A stretch of 64,000 nucleotides of DNA from Acidimicrobiaceae bacterium (lineage in GTDB: Bacteria; Actinomycetota; Acidimicrobiia; Acidimicrobiales; Aldehydirespiratoraceae), in the NCBI GenBank assembly GCA_009837445.1, contig VXTM01000009.1:1-64000 (forward strand). The letters are read 5' to 3'. The position numbers and the translations under genes were made by a program. Below the pieces are notes generated by a model. It saw nothing but the letters and a program-made list of their open reading frames with translations. It was not told the DNA's origin and made no database searches. Every line of letters begins with the position of its first letter. Positions within the stretch are counted from its first letter, which is position 1. This document shows positions 1 to 11,234 of the stretch, one piece after another.

Positions 1-21
1 GGCGAAGCCCGTGTCGGTCAT
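1..21 (-). CDS. Possible start of a gene running off the left edge
   Basis: An ATG on the minus strand at 19-21 opens a reading frame of seven codons (MTDTGFA) that leaves the window. It lies 42 bases beyond the stop of the J-domain gene, on the same strand, so it could be the next gene of that operon. Too little is visible to assign a function or to be sure it is coding. Confidence 0.3.
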
Positions 22-63
22 CTCGGCTCGGCGACAGGACCCGCCGGCCGGGAGGAGCCCCGC

Positions 64-789
64 CTAAAGCGTCAACAGGATGCGGCGCGCCTCGCTCAGG
101 TTCGCGATGCGGTCGGCAGCCTCTGTCTCCGCTGCGCCGAGATCGGGATGGGCGGCCCGCAGCGCCTGGCGGAATCCTCGCCGGACGGCGGCCTCCGGCG
201 GCATCTCAATCTCGCGATCAAACCCCAAGGTCTCCAGAGCCCAGCCGACCGGATCGGCTATCGCGCCGGCGGGCGTTGGCGACGACTGACCCGACAGGAG
301 GTATGCGAACAGCGCCGGGCCGACATCGCCCCGCCACGCCAGTCCTCGCCGCACCGCCCGCAGCACCTCGCCGCGGGCCGGTGGCGCCGCCATGCTGGCC
401 GCGTATGCCGTGCCGAGCACGAGCTGGCTGGGCGTGGCCCGGGAACTCTCGAGCTCGCAGGAGAGTTCATCGTCCGATCCGGTCCTACTCCCATAGAGCC
501 GCTGACGGCTGCGGGTGAGGCCGACCCGGTCCTGCTGCAACCGGTGACGCAAGCGGGGCTGGGCCACAGGCTGGCTCTGCTCGAGTTCGTGGACGAGCTG
601 CACGACCTCGCCCAGCAGATCGCCGGAGAGTTGCGGCCCGAAGCGGGCACACACCCCACCGAGAAGCAGGCCGCCGAAGCCGGGGCCGGTGCCGTCCTCC
701 GAGCCGGGAAGCCAGGCCCGACCGATAGCGATCCGGCGAGTGGGGGCTATCGGTCTGGAGTGGAAGATCTCCAGTTCGGCCAGCAGCAC
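64..789 (-). CDS. J-domain-like protein
   Basis: 241-residue protein starting at a GTG, four bases after the stop of the gene upstream, so the two are probably co-transcribed. The last 60 residues look like a DnaJ J-domain: a helix with ETLGF, a charged helix ending in RAAHPDLG (the HPD tripeptide that stimulates Hsp70 ATPase in known J-proteins), then a helix ending SEARRILL. The N-terminal 180 residues match no family I recognise. The HPD motif suggests a DnaK co-chaperone or a specialised J-like protein. The J-domain is at the C-terminus, the reverse of classical DnaJ. Confidence 0.65.
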   Translation of the reverse strand: MLLAELEIFHSRPIAPTRRIAIGRAWLPGSEDGTGPGFGGLLLGGVCARFGPQLSGDLLGEVVQLVHELEQSQPVAQPRLRHRLQQDRVGLTRSRQRLYGSRTGSDDELSCELESSRATPSQLVLGTAYAASMAAPPARGEVLRAVRRGLAWRGDVGPALFAYLLSGQSSPTPAGAIADPVGWALETLGFDREIEMPPEAAVRRGFRQALRAAHPDLGAAETEAADRIANLSEARRILLTL

Positions 790-793
790 CCGG

Positions 794-1936
794 TCAAGTT
801 ACCGGGTCAGGTGTGCCGAGGTAGTCGTTGAGGAAGTCCTCAAGTGGGAAGCCCTCAGGGAAGCCCTCAAGCCAGCGGCCGGGGCCGAACCGGCGGAACG
901 ACTCCATCCACTCTTCCAGTTGTCGCTGCTCCTCCTCCGAGAGCTCGTCGAACTCCTGGAGTCCCTGGCCGTCGCCGTTACCGAAGCAGTGCATCTCGCC
1001 GTCATCGCCAAAGCAGAACCTCTCGATACCGGGGCCGCGGTCACCTTCCTCGCCGTCAAACCAGAAGCCGCGGCCGCCGTCCGGGAAGCCCCCGTCGCCG
1101 TCGCCGCCGAAAGGCCACCCTTCGAAGCCTCGGAAGTTCTCAAGCATCTCGAACATCTCGAACAAGGGCGCCAGGTCTCGGGGGCCCCGCCTGAACTCGA
1201 ATCCGTCGCCTGGCCCAAACTCGTTCTCGAACTGCCACATTTCGGCTTGGGGAAGGTTGCAGACCAGCACCGTCAGGGCATCGTCGCCTTCGCCAAGACT
1301 GAGGATGGTCCGGCACTCCTCGGTCGAGAGCTTGCCCGGCCTGGCCGACCCATCTCGCGGAGCGTCATCCAGCCGCCTTTCCTGCCACTCGCGCTTCAGC
1401 TCCTCAAGCCGGCCCGAACGCTCTTCCCGCTCGCGCTTCAGCTCCTCGAGGCGCTCCAAGCGCTCGCCGCGCTCACGCTGCGCCCGCTCCCACCGCTCCT
1501 GCCGGTCGCGGTCGAATTGCTCGCGCCTGTCGTCATCACGGATGGCGGCATCGTCAGCATCGAAGCGCTGCTCATGCCGGGCGGAGCGATCGTCGTCATC
1601 GGCGATGGCCACGATGGCCCATGCCGCGCCCACGGCCACGGCCGCCATCGCCAGCGCCGCGCCGACGGCGATGGCGGCCGTCCTGCCCGGGCGTCCCAGG
1701 CGTCGCGGTGGCTCGCTCGCATCTGTCGCAGGAGCCGGCTCGGAGACCTCCAGGTCGTCCCCTTCCTCGGGATCCTCGATTGGGTCGAGCGTGTCGACGG
1801 GAGCGTCTACAGAGGCGTCTTCAGGGGCGTCCTCAGCCGTGTCCTCAGGGGCTTCTTCCGGGATGCCTTCCTCGGCATCTGTAGGCGTGTCGTCGGGGTT
1901 GTCCTCAGTATCCTTGGACGTGTCTTCCTCAGCCAT
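794..1936 (-). CDS. Acidic single-pass membrane protein, coiled coil, unknown function
   Basis: 380 residues. The first 70 are almost entirely Glu, Asp, Pro, Thr and Ala (predicted disordered). A single hydrophobic segment at about 86-110 (AAIAVGAALAMAAVAVG) is the only membrane span. It is followed by a long charged stretch rich in RE, EL and LKRE (about 115-190) that reads as a coiled coil. The C-terminal half is Gly/Phe/Asp/Glu-rich and contains several Cys (CRTILS, LVCNLP, RFCFG, MHCFG). No catalytic motif is seen. Topology is probably cytoplasmic acidic tail, membrane helix, extracellular coiled coil. It overlaps neither neighbour and precedes the J-domain gene by 4 bases. Confidence 0.6.
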   Translation of the reverse strand: MAEEDTSKDTEDNPDDTPTDAEEGIPEEAPEDTAEDAPEDASVDAPVDTLDPIEDPEEGDDLEVSEPAPATDASEPPRRLGRPGRTAAIAVGAALAMAAVAVGAAWAIVAIADDDDRSARHEQRFDADDAAIRDDDRREQFDRDRQERWERAQRERGERLERLEELKREREERSGRLEELKREWQERRLDDAPRDGSARPGKLSTEECRTILSLGEGDDALTVLVCNLPQAEMWQFENEFGPGDGFEFRRGPRDLAPLFEMFEMLENFRGFEGWPFGGDGDGGFPDGGRGFWFDGEEGDRGPGIERFCFGDDGEMHCFGNGDGQGLQEFDELSEEEQRQLEEWMESFRRFGPGRWLEGFPEGFPLEDFLNDYLGTPDPVT

Positions 1937-1981
1937 GGCGAATGACCCTAGAACTCGACTTTGAGAGTCGGGTGAGAGCTC

Positions 1982-2959
1982 TCAGATCAGCATTCTGAGG
2001 GTGTCACTCATGCGGTGGGCCAGCTCGCGGAGGTCCTCGGCGTCGGAGTCCTCGTCCTCCACCATGGCCAGCAGGTCGCCCGCCGCGTTGCGCAGGTTGC
2101 GCCAGCTAGGGGCGGAGAACCCGAACGGCGTACGCACCCTGGCCACCCGTGGGGCATGTGCCAGCACACCCCTCAAGCCGTCGAAGTCACGGGGATCGCG
2201 TCGTAGCCGGTCGCAGGCCATGAACAGGTCGCTCAGGAGCCGGTTGACTTCAAGGCCGTCCATCTCCTCGAAGTCGGCTTCCTCCTCCCGGGCCAGCAGG
2301 TCGTCTATCACGACCTCCACCCGTTCTTCGTCGGCCTCGCGTACCAGCAGATCGCAGACCGGTCCCGGCTCGGCGTCGGATTCCGGTGCGTCGACGCCAG
2401 CCACTTCCGCATCGTCTGCGCCGGGATCACCCGCGCCGGGATCACCCGTGTCGCCGCCGGTGTCGAGAATGTGGGGCACGCGGGCCTGCACCAGACGCTC
2501 CATCAGCTCGCTCCGCAGCGCTTCGGGCCATTCGGCGAGCTCGAAGGCAGTCAAGGGCTCATCGGGCCCGATCGGGCGGGCAATGGCCTCCTTGGCCTCC
2601 TCGGTCTCCTCCACCTCTTCAACCAGGCCGTCGACAGTCGTCTCCAGCGACTCGTGAACCATCAGGGTCGTGCCCTGCCATGAGTGCACGACCTGGTCGA
2701 CGGTGAGCAGCTGCTCCAGCATCACCCGGCTCTCCAGCGACCACTCGTGAAAGTCGTATGCCAGCCACTCGCCGGCGTCATCGGAAGCGCCATCCTCTGC
2801 CTCGTCGCCAACCCCGCCACCGCCGGGATGGTCGCCCCCAGCGTCCGAGAGATCGTCACCGGCTTCCCCGCTGTCAAGCTCGTCGCCGGCCTCACCGGTC
2901 TCATCGGCGGCCGCGCCGCGGCGGAACCTGGGGCGGAACGCAGGGGGCATCACCACCAT
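1982..2959 (-). CDS. Conserved acidic protein with a duplicated alpha/beta module
   Basis: 325 residues, strongly acidic, no signal peptide or membrane span. After a disordered N-terminus (1-65), a module of about 50 residues (AYDFHEWSLESRVMLEQLL followed by a strand and VHESLETTVDGLVEEVE) seems to recur at about 128-230 (TAFELAEWPEALRSELMERL, then DLLVREADEERVEVVIDDLL). In the second copy an acidic Gly/Asp/Pro insert lies between the halves. The pattern resembles small signal-transducing-type domains repeated in actinobacterial proteins; I cannot name the family. The C-terminal 100 residues are helical. It is divergent from glpX, with about 100 bases between start codons. Confidence 0.6.
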   Translation of the reverse strand: MVVMPPAFRPRFRRGAAADETGEAGDELDSGEAGDDLSDAGGDHPGGGGVGDEAEDGASDDAGEWLAYDFHEWSLESRVMLEQLLTVDQVVHSWQGTTLMVHESLETTVDGLVEEVEETEEAKEAIARPIGPDEPLTAFELAEWPEALRSELMERLVQARVPHILDTGGDTGDPGAGDPGADDAEVAGVDAPESDAEPGPVCDLLVREADEERVEVVIDDLLAREEEADFEEMDGLEVNRLLSDLFMACDRLRRDPRDFDGLRGVLAHAPRVARVRTPFGFSAPSWRNLRNAAGDLLAMVEDEDSDAEDLRELAHRMSDTLRMLI

Positions 2960-3062
2960 CTTGCCAGCCCGCGAATCCGTTGCGGCATCGCGCCCCGGCG
3001 GCAGGGCCGCGCGCCGCCGCGGGTAGCAGTCAGCGACCCATAGCTTCGGCTACGTTCGCGGC

Positions 3063-4043
3063 ATGGCCATCCCCGCCCATCCCAAACCCGACCGGAACAT
3101 CGCCCTCGAACTGGTGAGAATCACAGAGGGAGCGGCCATCGCTGCATCCCGGTGGATGGGCCGGGGAGACAAGGACGGCGCCGACGGGGCCGCCGTGGAC
3201 GCGATGCGAAGGGTGCTCAGCGACATCTCCATGGACGGCATCGTCGTGATCGGGGAGGGAGAGAAGGACGAGGCGCCCATGCTGTACAACGGCGAGCGGG
3301 TCGGCAACGGGCAACTCCCGCAGACCGACGTGGCCGTCGACCCGATCGACGGCACCACGCTGACGTCGCTGGGCCGGGCCAACGCGCTGTCGGTGATCGC
3401 GGTGGCCGACCGGGGCACGATGTTCGATCCCGGGCCGTGCGTGTACATGGAGAAGATCGCCACTGGCCCCGCGGCCGCCGACCTGATCGACATCACCAAG
3501 TCTCCCACCGAGAACCTCAGGGCCGTAGCCGAGGCCAAGGGCGAGTCGGTGAGGGAGCTGACGGCCGTCATCCTGGACCGCGACCGGCATGATGACTTGA
3601 TCGCCGAGGTCCGCGAGGCCGGGGCCCGCATCCGGCTCATCCCTGACGGCGACGTGGCCGGGGCCATCTCCACGGCCTGGCCAAACACCGGCGCCGACAT
3701 CCTGTTCGGCATCGGCGGCACCCCCGAGGGCGTGATCACCGCGGCCGCCATCAAGTGCATGGGAGGCGCCCTGCAGGGCCGGCTTTGGCCCCGCAACGAC
3801 TACGAGCGCAGAGCGCTTCAGAAGCTGGGCTACGAGGTCGACAACGTTCTGACCCAGGATGATCTCGTCAACACCGATAACTGCTTCTTCGCGGCTACCG
3901 GTGTGACCGACGGGGACCTCCTCCAAGGCGTCCACTTCGACGCCAGCTTCTGCCACACCCAGTCGCTGGTGATGCGCAGCCGGTCCGGCACGGTGCGCCT
4001 GATCGAGGGCCGGCACCACCTCCCCAAGGCCCGCGACCTCTAG
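3063..4043 (+). CDS. glpX: Class II fructose-1,6-bisphosphatase GlpX
   Basis: 326 residues, the normal length for GlpX. It hydrolyses fructose-1,6-bisphosphate to fructose-6-phosphate in gluconeogenesis, in the cytoplasm, with a divalent metal. Family signatures are clear: [20 protein letters not shown] near the N-terminus, [17 protein letters not shown], the metal-binding VDPIDGTT at about 92-98, and [15 protein letters not shown] in the C-terminal half. In many actinobacteria GlpX is the only FBPase. The start at the ATG of [12 protein letters not shown] is supported by the family N-terminus. It is a single gene on the plus strand between minus-strand genes and faces the hydrolase gene convergently. 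Confidence 0.96.
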   Translation: MAIPAHPKPDRNIALELVRITEGAAIAASRWMGRGDKDGADGAAVDAMRRVLSDISMDGIVVIGEGEKDEAPMLYNGERVGNGQLPQTDVAVDPIDGTTLTSLGRANALSVIAVADRGTMFDPGPCVYMEKIATGPAAADLIDITKSPTENLRAVAEAKGESVRELTAVILDRDRHDDLIAEVREAGARIRLIPDGDVAGAISTAWPNTGADILFGIGGTPEGVITAAAIKCMGGALQGRLWPRNDYERRALQKLGYEVDNVLTQDDLVNTDNCFFAATGVTDGDLLQGVHFDASFCHTQSLVMRSRSGTVRLIEGRHHLPKARDL

Positions 4044-4104
4044 CCGCCGTTCGTGCCTATTCCCAGCCCGAACACATAGACGGCGAGCGGCGCTAGCGGT
4101 GGGT

Positions 4105-4740
4105 TCAGAGGACTCCAGCGAGCCATTCACGAGCGTCGATCATCATTTCGATGGTCTGGCTGTGAGCCATGTCGTAGGCGTGATGCCGCAGATCCCAACC
4201 GCCATCGGCAAGGGCTGAGATCACCTCTTTGGGCTGATCCGGGCCGATGACGATGTCGCGGGTGCCCCACTGGAAGAGCGCTGGCCGGCCGTCACCGCCG
4301 GACAGGTCGAGGTTGAGTCCTAGTGCGCTCGGGAGGCCGCAGCAGATTGCCCACACGCCGGCGTATCGGGGGCCGCCGGGCCGTCCGGCCAGCGCCAGCG
4401 ACAGGTAGCCGCCTTGGCTGAACCCGCCCACGACGCACCGCTCGAGTGGCACGCCTGCCTTGTCGGCCTCGTCCGCGATGAACGACTCGAGCCTCTCGAA
4501 CGACGGCCCCAACTGTGAGACATCGGATTCGAAGGTGTCGAGATCGATGGTCCACCAGCCCGCTCCGTCGCCGTCGGGCATGTCGATCGGTCCCCGCGGC
4601 GCGATCGCGGTGAAGCGCTCGTCTGGGTCGATCAACGGTACGTACGCCGCGAGGTGATGCTGCTCAGCGGTGTAGCCGTGCATGAGGAAGAGGAGACGGT
4701 CGGCGCCGTCGCGGTCAATCCGGTATTGGGTCAGCGGCAT
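4105..4740 (-). CDS. Alpha/beta hydrolase, phospholipase/carboxylesterase family
   Basis: 211 residues, typical of the small cytosolic carboxylesterase (Abhydrolase_2) family. The nucleophile elbow is GGFSQGG with Ser108. The acid and base of the triad are probably Asp162 (WGTRDIVI) and His193 (YDMAHSQ). The oxyanion region is LMHGYTAE near residue 20. It probably hydrolyses short-chain esters; the substrate cannot be read from sequence. It follows the iron alcohol dehydrogenase gene on the same strand after 36 bases, so the two may be co-transcribed. Confidence 0.85.
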   Translation of the reverse strand: MPLTQYRIDRDGADRLLFLMHGYTAEQHHLAAYVPLIDPDERFTAIAPRGPIDMPDGDGAGWWTIDLDTFESDVSQLGPSFERLESFIADEADKAGVPLERCVVGGFSQGGYLSLALAGRPGGPRYAGVWAICCGLPSALGLNLDLSGGDGRPALFQWGTRDIVIGPDQPKEVISALADGGWDLRHHAYDMAHSQTIEMMIDAREWLAGVL

Positions 4741-4776
4741 GGCGCGGCACCCTCCTGTGCAGTCGAGTCGATGACG

Positions 4777-5964
4777 CTACATCGCCAGTTCGTAAAGCGC
4801 ATGGACCTCTTCACGGCTCGGGAAGCGCGGCGTGTTCAAGATCATGAGGTCGCGCAGCGCGTCGGTGGTGAGTGCGTCGATGTCCTTCGTCGTTGCGCCG
4901 AGGTCGCTCAGGCGGCGGTTCGTTCCGACGGTTGCGGACAGCGTCTCGACCGCCTCGATTGCGGACAGCGGGTCATGGGCGACGCCAAGCGCCGCCCCGA
5001 CGTCCGCGTATCGGTCTGAGACAGCCTCGATGTTGAACCGCATGACGTGCGGGAGCATGGTGGCGAGCGTCTGTCCGTGGGCCGCGCCGAAGACGCCTGA
5101 GACGGGGTGACCGGTTGCGTGGACGAGTCCCAGGAGTGGACCCGACGAGAACGCACGGCCCGCCAGGTGGGACGCGATCTGCATCGACGCCCGAGCCTCG
5201 ACGTCGCTGCCGACGGCGACTGCTTGAGGGAGCCACCGCCCTGTGAGCCGGATCGCCTGCAGCGCGAGGCCGTCGGCGTACGGGTTCGCTGCGGTGGATG
5301 TATAGGCCTCGATGGCGTGGGTCAAGACATCCATGCCACACACCGCGGTTGCGCCCGGCGGAAGTCCCACGGTCAGGAGCGGGTCGAGTACGACGGCGCG
5401 CGGCTGCACGTCTGGGTGGCTGAAGGTCAGCTTGCGGTGGTCCTCGCTTCGGGTGATGAGGCCTCCGCCGTTGGTCTCAGATGCCGTGCCGGAGGTCGTG
5501 GGCACGGCGATCGTGGGCACGCACGGCGCGCTGACCTGAGCCGGGGGTGCCAAGGTGGCAAAGTCGATTCGGTTGGCGTCGTCGAGTTCGGGCGAGAAGG
5601 CGAGCGACGTGTCTTCGATGCCCGACGGCGCGGCCATGGCGATGTACTTGCCGCAGTCCATCACGGACCCGCCGCCGACGAGCACGATCACAACGTCGTC
5701 GGTGCCGAAACCTCGCAGCGATTCGACTCCGGCAGCGACGTTGACGTCGGTCGGATTCGGGTCGACGTCGTCAAATGCTGTCCACTCGATGCCGTCGTCG
5801 GTGAGCGCGTCGGTGACTGTGTCGAGGATGCCAGCGGCGCGCACGCCCGGGTCGCTCACTACGAAGGCGCGGCTTCCGTGGGCCCTTGCGTGCTGGGCGA
5901 GCCCGGCGACGCTGCCTTCGCCCACGGTGGTTGTCGGCATGGGATCAAGCGTGAAGGTGGTCAT
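4777..5964 (-). CDS. Iron-containing alcohol dehydrogenase family protein
   Basis: 395 residues, normal length for group III (Fe) alcohol dehydrogenases. The dinucleotide-binding GGGSVMDCGK is at 97-106. The four metal ligands of the family are present with normal spacing: Asp212 and His216 (CGMDVLTHAIEAY), His282 (GLVHATGHPVSG) and His296 (GAAHGQT). It should be a cytoplasmic NAD(P)-dependent alcohol/aldehyde oxidoreductase; the substrate is unknown. It starts 18 bases downstream of the atpC stop on the same strand, so it may be read as a distal gene of the ATP synthase transcript. Confidence 0.9.
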   Translation of the reverse strand: MTTFTLDPMPTTTVGEGSVAGLAQHARAHGSRAFVVSDPGVRAAGILDTVTDALTDDGIEWTAFDDVDPNPTDVNVAAGVESLRGFGTDDVVIVLVGGGSVMDCGKYIAMAAPSGIEDTSLAFSPELDDANRIDFATLAPPAQVSAPCVPTIAVPTTSGTASETNGGGLITRSEDHRKLTFSHPDVQPRAVVLDPLLTVGLPPGATAVCGMDVLTHAIEAYTSTAANPYADGLALQAIRLTGRWLPQAVAVGSDVEARASMQIASHLAGRAFSSGPLLGLVHATGHPVSGVFGAAHGQTLATMLPHVMRFNIEAVSDRYADVGAALGVAHDPLSAIEAVETLSATVGTNRRLSDLGATTKDIDALTTDALRDLMILNTPRFPSREEVHALYELAM

Positions 5965-5981
5965 CTCTTCGCCGGGCGGGG

Positions 5982-6383
5982 TTAGGCGGAGGTTGCGACT
6001 CGCAGGCGGAGGTTGGCCCGCTCAAGCGCGGCGCCGGCCTGTGCGTCGTCGGAGTCGGATGCCAGGGCCTCGCTGGCCCGCTGCCGGGCGCTCTCGGCTC
6101 GGGCCACGTCGATCTCAGCGGCGGGCTCGGACACATCCGAGAGGATGGTCACCTTGTTGTGGCTGACCTCCACGAAGCCGCGGTGCACCGCGAAGGTGTC
6201 GCGCTCACCGCCGGGGCGCAGGACGTCCACCGACCAGGGGGCCAGCACCCCCAGGAACGGCACGTGCCCGGCCTGGAAGGCGATGTCGCCCTCCTCCACG
6301 GTGCGCACGATCACCATCTCGGCCGAGCCCGAGTAGGTCACCTCCTCGGGTGACACCAGTGCGACGTCGAGCTCTACCGCCAT
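5982..6383 (-). CDS. atpC: ATP synthase F1 epsilon subunit
   Basis: 133 residues. It has the N-terminal beta-sandwich of epsilon subunits (ELDVALVSPEEVTYSG, then EGDIAFQAGHVPFLGVL and FAVHRGFVEVSHNKVTILSD) and a C-terminal helical hairpin rich in Ala, Arg and Glu. It is part of the F1 central stalk and can inhibit ATP hydrolysis through its C-terminal helices. Last gene of the atp operon, starting 18 bases after the atpD stop. Confidence 0.95.
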   Translation of the reverse strand: MAVELDVALVSPEEVTYSGSAEMVIVRTVEEGDIAFQAGHVPFLGVLAPWSVDVLRPGGERDTFAVHRGFVEVSHNKVTILSDVSEPAAEIDVARAESARQRASEALASDSDDAQAGAALERANLRLRVATSA

Positions 6384-6401
6384 GCCGCGCCCTCACGCAT
6401 G

Positions 6402-7892
<1,491 letters not shown>

Positions 7893-7918
7893 CTATCTGT
7901 CGTTCTATCCGTGGCGTG

Positions 7919-8905
7919 CTAGGCGGGGCGTCCGCTGGCGCCGGCCGGCGCCAGCCCGGACGCGTCCGTGCCGGTAAGCATCGACGCCAGAGCGGCCTCG
8001 ACGTCGCTGGCGTCGCCGCCGCTGAGAGCCTCCGCCCCGCCGACGATCTCCATGATCTCGGTGGTGATGGCGTCCTGGCGGGCCTGGTTCATGGCCCGCG
8101 ACAGCTTGGTGATCAGTTCCTCGGCGTTGTCGGTGGCCGCCTTCATGGCCCGCTGCCGGTTGGCGTGCTCCGATGCGGCCGCGTCGAGCAACGCGCCGTA
8201 CAGCCGGGCCTCGGTGTAGCGGGGCAGCAGCGCCTCCAGCACCGCCTCCGGGGACGGCTCGAACTCGAAGCTCCCCTCCCGGCCGGTGCCCGAACCCTCC
8301 GCGGCCATCATCTCGGTGTCAACCAGCGGCAGGAAGCGCCGCACCACCACCCGCTGGGTACCCATCGACACGAACTCGGTGTAGATCAGCTCCACCTGAT
8401 CGACGGCCTCCGACAGGAACGACTCGCTGACCGTCTCGGCGATGCGGCGGGCGTCGTCGTAGGACGGGTTGTCGCTGAACCCCGACATGGCGTGATCGAT
8501 GCGGTAGTTGCGGAACCGGAAGTAGCTGGCCGACTTGCGGCCGACGCAGCACAGCGAATAGCCCTTGCCCTCCGACACGTGGGCCATTACCTGGCGCTCG
8601 GCGGTGCGGATGACCGAAGTGTTGTAGGCCCCGGCCAGGCCGCGGTCGCCGGTGATGATGATGAACCCGACGTTGCGGATCTCATCGGCCTGGCGCAGCA
8701 ACGGATGGTCGACCTCGGCGCCGCCCGCGGCCAGGTCCTCGATCACGCTGGTGATGAGCCGGGCGTAGGGCCGGGCCGCGTTGGCCCGCTGCATGGCCTT
8801 CACCACCCGGGTGGCCGCGATCAGCTCCATGGCGCGCGTGATCTTCTTGGTGGACTGGATGCTGCCGATCCGCCGGCGCAGCTCCCGTTCCTTGCCTCCA
8901 GGCAC
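7919..8905 (-). CDS. atpG: ATP synthase F1 gamma subunit
   Basis: 328 residues, slightly longer than the 290-310 usual for the family. The N-terminal helix of the rotor shaft is typical (RIGSIQSTKKITRAMELIAA), and the C-terminal helix shows NAEELITKLSRAMNQARQDA and ITTEIMEIVGGAEAL. A 30-residue Gly/Ala/Ser tail follows the conserved end. It forms the central shaft coupling c-ring rotation to the beta sites. It sits between atpA and atpD in the usual order. Confidence 0.97.
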   Translation of the reverse strand: MPGGKERELRRRIGSIQSTKKITRAMELIAATRVVKAMQRANAARPYARLITSVIEDLAAGGAEVDHPLLRQADEIRNVGFIIITGDRGLAGAYNTSVIRTAERQVMAHVSEGKGYSLCCVGRKSASYFRFRNYRIDHAMSGFSDNPSYDDARRIAETVSESFLSEAVDQVELIYTEFVSMGTQRVVVRRFLPLVDTEMMAAEGSGTGREGSFEFEPSPEAVLEALLPRYTEARLYGALLDAAASEHANRQRAMKAATDNAEELITKLSRAMNQARQDAITTEIMEIVGGAEALSGGDASDVEAALASMLTGTDASGLAPAGASGRPA

Positions 8906-8945
8906 AGCTCGCGTCTATCCCTTACTGCCCTAAGCCCTCAGCGCC

Positions 8946-10577
8946 TCAGTCCCCGTCCCGGCTCAGGTCCTCTTCGGGCAGGGTGGTGTCGGCGTCGACC
9001 ATGGTGGCCTGCTCGGTGCCCTGCTCGGTCGCCTCGGGTTCCTGGCCCGCAGCGTCCGAGGTCTCGAACTGCTCGGCGAAGGACTTGACTCGGGCATCGA
9101 AGTCGTCGGTGTCGGAAATGGCCCCGCTGTCGCGGATCTCGGCCAGCGTGACGGCCTCGCGGGCGCGGAACCAGTCGAGCAGCTCGGTCTCGAAGCGCCG
9201 CACATCGCCGATGGGCACGCCGTCGAGGTAGCCGTGGGTGCCGGCGTAGATCGACACGACCTGCTCCTCCACCGGGAGCGGGCTGTTGACACCCTGCTTG
9301 AGCAGCTCGGTGAGCCGGTAACCCCGCTCGAGCTGAGCCTTGGACACCGCGTCGAGGTCGGACCCGAAGGCGGCGAAGGCCTCGAGCTCCCGGAACTGCT
9401 GAAGGTCGCCCTTGAGGGTGCCCACCGCGGTCTTCATGGCCTTCACCTGGGCCGCGCCGCCGACCCGGCTGACCGAGATGCCCACGTCCACCGCGGGGCG
9501 GATACCCGACTTGAACAGGTCGTCCTGCAGGAAGATCTGGCCGTCGGTGATGGAGATCACGTTGGTGGGGATGTAGGCCGACACGTCGCCGGCCTTGGTC
9601 TCGATTATCGGCAGCGCGGTGAGCGACCCCGCGCCGCGGTCCTCGCTGAGCTTGGCGGCGCGCTCGAGCAGCCGGCTGTGGAGGTAGAACACATCGCCGG
9701 GATAGGCCTCGCGGCCCGGTGGCCGCCGCAAGAGCAGCGACACCTGGCGGTAGGACTCGGCCTGCTTGGAGAGGTCGTCGTAGATGACCAGGGCGTGCTC
9801 GCCGTGCTCCATCCAGTGCTGGCCCATGGCACAGCCCGCGTAGGGCGCCAGGTACTTGTAGGGCGCCGGATCCGAGGCGGGCGCCACCACGACCACGGTG
9901 AAGTCCATCGCTCCGAGCTCCTCGAGGGTGGCCACCGCCTGGGCCACGGTCGAGGCCTTCTGGCCGATGGCCACGTAGATGCACTTCACGTCGAGGCCGC
10001 GCTGGTTCAGGATCGTGTCGAGGGCGATGGTGGTCTTGCCCGTCTTGCGGTCGCCGATGATCAGCTCGCGCTGGCCCCGGCCGATGGGGATGAGCGAGTC
10101 GATGGACTTGATGCCGGTCTGCATCGGCTCGTGCACCGGCTTGCGGCCCGTGATGCCCGGCGCCTGGATTTCCATGCGCCTCGGGATGGGGTTGGACAGT
10201 GGCCCCTTGCCGTCCACCGGCTCGCCCAGCGGGTTGACCACCCGGCCGAGCAGGCCGTCGCCCACCGGGATCGACAGGATGTCGCCGGTGGCCTGGACGG
10301 GTTGGCCCTCCTCGATGCCCTCCACGTCGCCGAGGACCACCGCGCCGATGGAGGTCTCGTCGAGGTTCAGCGCGAGGCCGACGGCGCCGTTGGCGAAGCG
10401 CAGCATCTCGTTCACGGCCGCGTCCGGCAGCCCGGAGACCCGCGCGATGCCGTCGCCGACCTCAAGCACCCGGCCCACCGTGGACTGCTCCAGGGCGGGC
10501 GTGAACCCCTCAAGGTTCTGGCGGATGGCGGCTGCGATGTCGGCCGTGTCGATCGTGAGTGTTGGAGTGTCGCTCAT
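8946..10577 (-). CDS. atpA: ATP synthase F1 alpha subunit
   Basis: 543 residues. The nucleotide-binding motif [15 protein letters not shown] (about 175-189) and the [13 protein letters not shown] and [10 protein letters not shown] segments are intact. The N-terminus ([28 protein letters not shown]) supports the ATG start at 10577. After the conserved helical end there is an acidic tail of about 40 residues rich in Glu, Thr and Asp, a common actinobacterial extension. It forms the non-catalytic nucleotide sites in the alpha3-beta3 hexamer. Confidence 0.97.
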   Translation of the reverse strand: MSDTPTLTIDTADIAAAIRQNLEGFTPALEQSTVGRVLEVGDGIARVSGLPDAAVNEMLRFANGAVGLALNLDETSIGAVVLGDVEGIEEGQPVQATGDILSIPVGDGLLGRVVNPLGEPVDGKGPLSNPIPRRMEIQAPGITGRKPVHEPMQTGIKSIDSLIPIGRGQRELIIGDRKTGKTTIALDTILNQRGLDVKCIYVAIGQKASTVAQAVATLEELGAMDFTVVVVAPASDPAPYKYLAPYAGCAMGQHWMEHGEHALVIYDDLSKQAESYRQVSLLLRRPPGREAYPGDVFYLHSRLLERAAKLSEDRGAGSLTALPIIETKAGDVSAYIPTNVISITDGQIFLQDDLFKSGIRPAVDVGISVSRVGGAAQVKAMKTAVGTLKGDLQQFRELEAFAAFGSDLDAVSKAQLERGYRLTELLKQGVNSPLPVEEQVVSIYAGTHGYLDGVPIGDVRRFETELLDWFRAREAVTLAEIRDSGAISDTDDFDARVKSFAEQFETSDAAGQEPEATEQGTEQATMVDADTTLPEEDLSRDGD

Positions 10578-10632
10578 ATCTGGTCGCTCATATCTGGTCG
10601 CTAAATCTCCTGTGGGGTGGTGGCCGGCGCGC

Positions 10633-11175
10633 TCAGCTCAGGCCGGATCGCATCTGCTGCAAGCGGCTGCGCACGCTGCCGTCGATCACGTCGTCGCCGA
10701 TCTCGGTGACCACCCCGCCGACCACGCTGGGGTCGACGATGGCCTGGATCTCCACATCGAGACCCGACGACGCCCTAATGGCCTCGGCCAGCCGGGCCCG
10801 CTGGTCAGCGGTGAGCTCCACCGCGCTGCGCACCCGGGCCACCCGCCGGTTGCGGCCCGCCGCGGCCCGGTCGATGGTGGCGTCGATGATGTCGACGAGC
10901 TCGCCGCCCCGGCCCGCGCCGACCACCAGCGACACCAGCGCCGCGGTGGCCGGAAGGGCCCGGCCTCCGAGCAGGTCCTCGGTGATCCCCAGCCGCCGTT
11001 CGACGTCAATGGCCGAGTCGGCAAGGGTCGACTGCAGCTCTTCGCTGGCGCGCAGAGCATCGGCGAATCGGGCCAGCTCGTCCTCGACTTCGGCCTGGGC
11101 GCCCTCGGCTCGGGCCACCGCCAGCACGGCGTCGGCGTAGCCACCGATGCGGTCTTTGCCAGCCTCGTCAGCCAT
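10633..11175 (-). CDS. atpH: ATP synthase F1 delta subunit
   Basis: 180 residues, normal for delta (OSCP-like). The N-terminal helical bundle begins [18 protein letters not shown], and the conserved C-terminal segment has [19 protein letters not shown] and [20 protein letters not shown]. It links the F1 head to the peripheral stalk formed by subunit b. It lies between atpF and atpA, as expected. Confidence 0.95.
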   Translation of the reverse strand: MADEAGKDRIGGYADAVLAVARAEGAQAEVEDELARFADALRASEELQSTLADSAIDVERRLGITEDLLGGRALPATAALVSLVVGAGRGGELVDIIDATIDRAAAGRNRRVARVRSAVELTADQRARLAEAIRASSGLDVEIQAIVDPSVVGGVVTEIGDDVIDGSVRSRLQQMRSGLS

Positions 11176-11234
11176 CGCTCAACGGACGCCGCGGGTCAGG
11201 AAGTCAGCCGTCGGATCGGCAGCCGGCATCACGC

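Noticed and set aside
4044-4104. Terminator between glpX and the hydrolase gene
   Set aside because: Only a six-base inverted repeat with a loop of about 29 bases and no T-run; not convincing.
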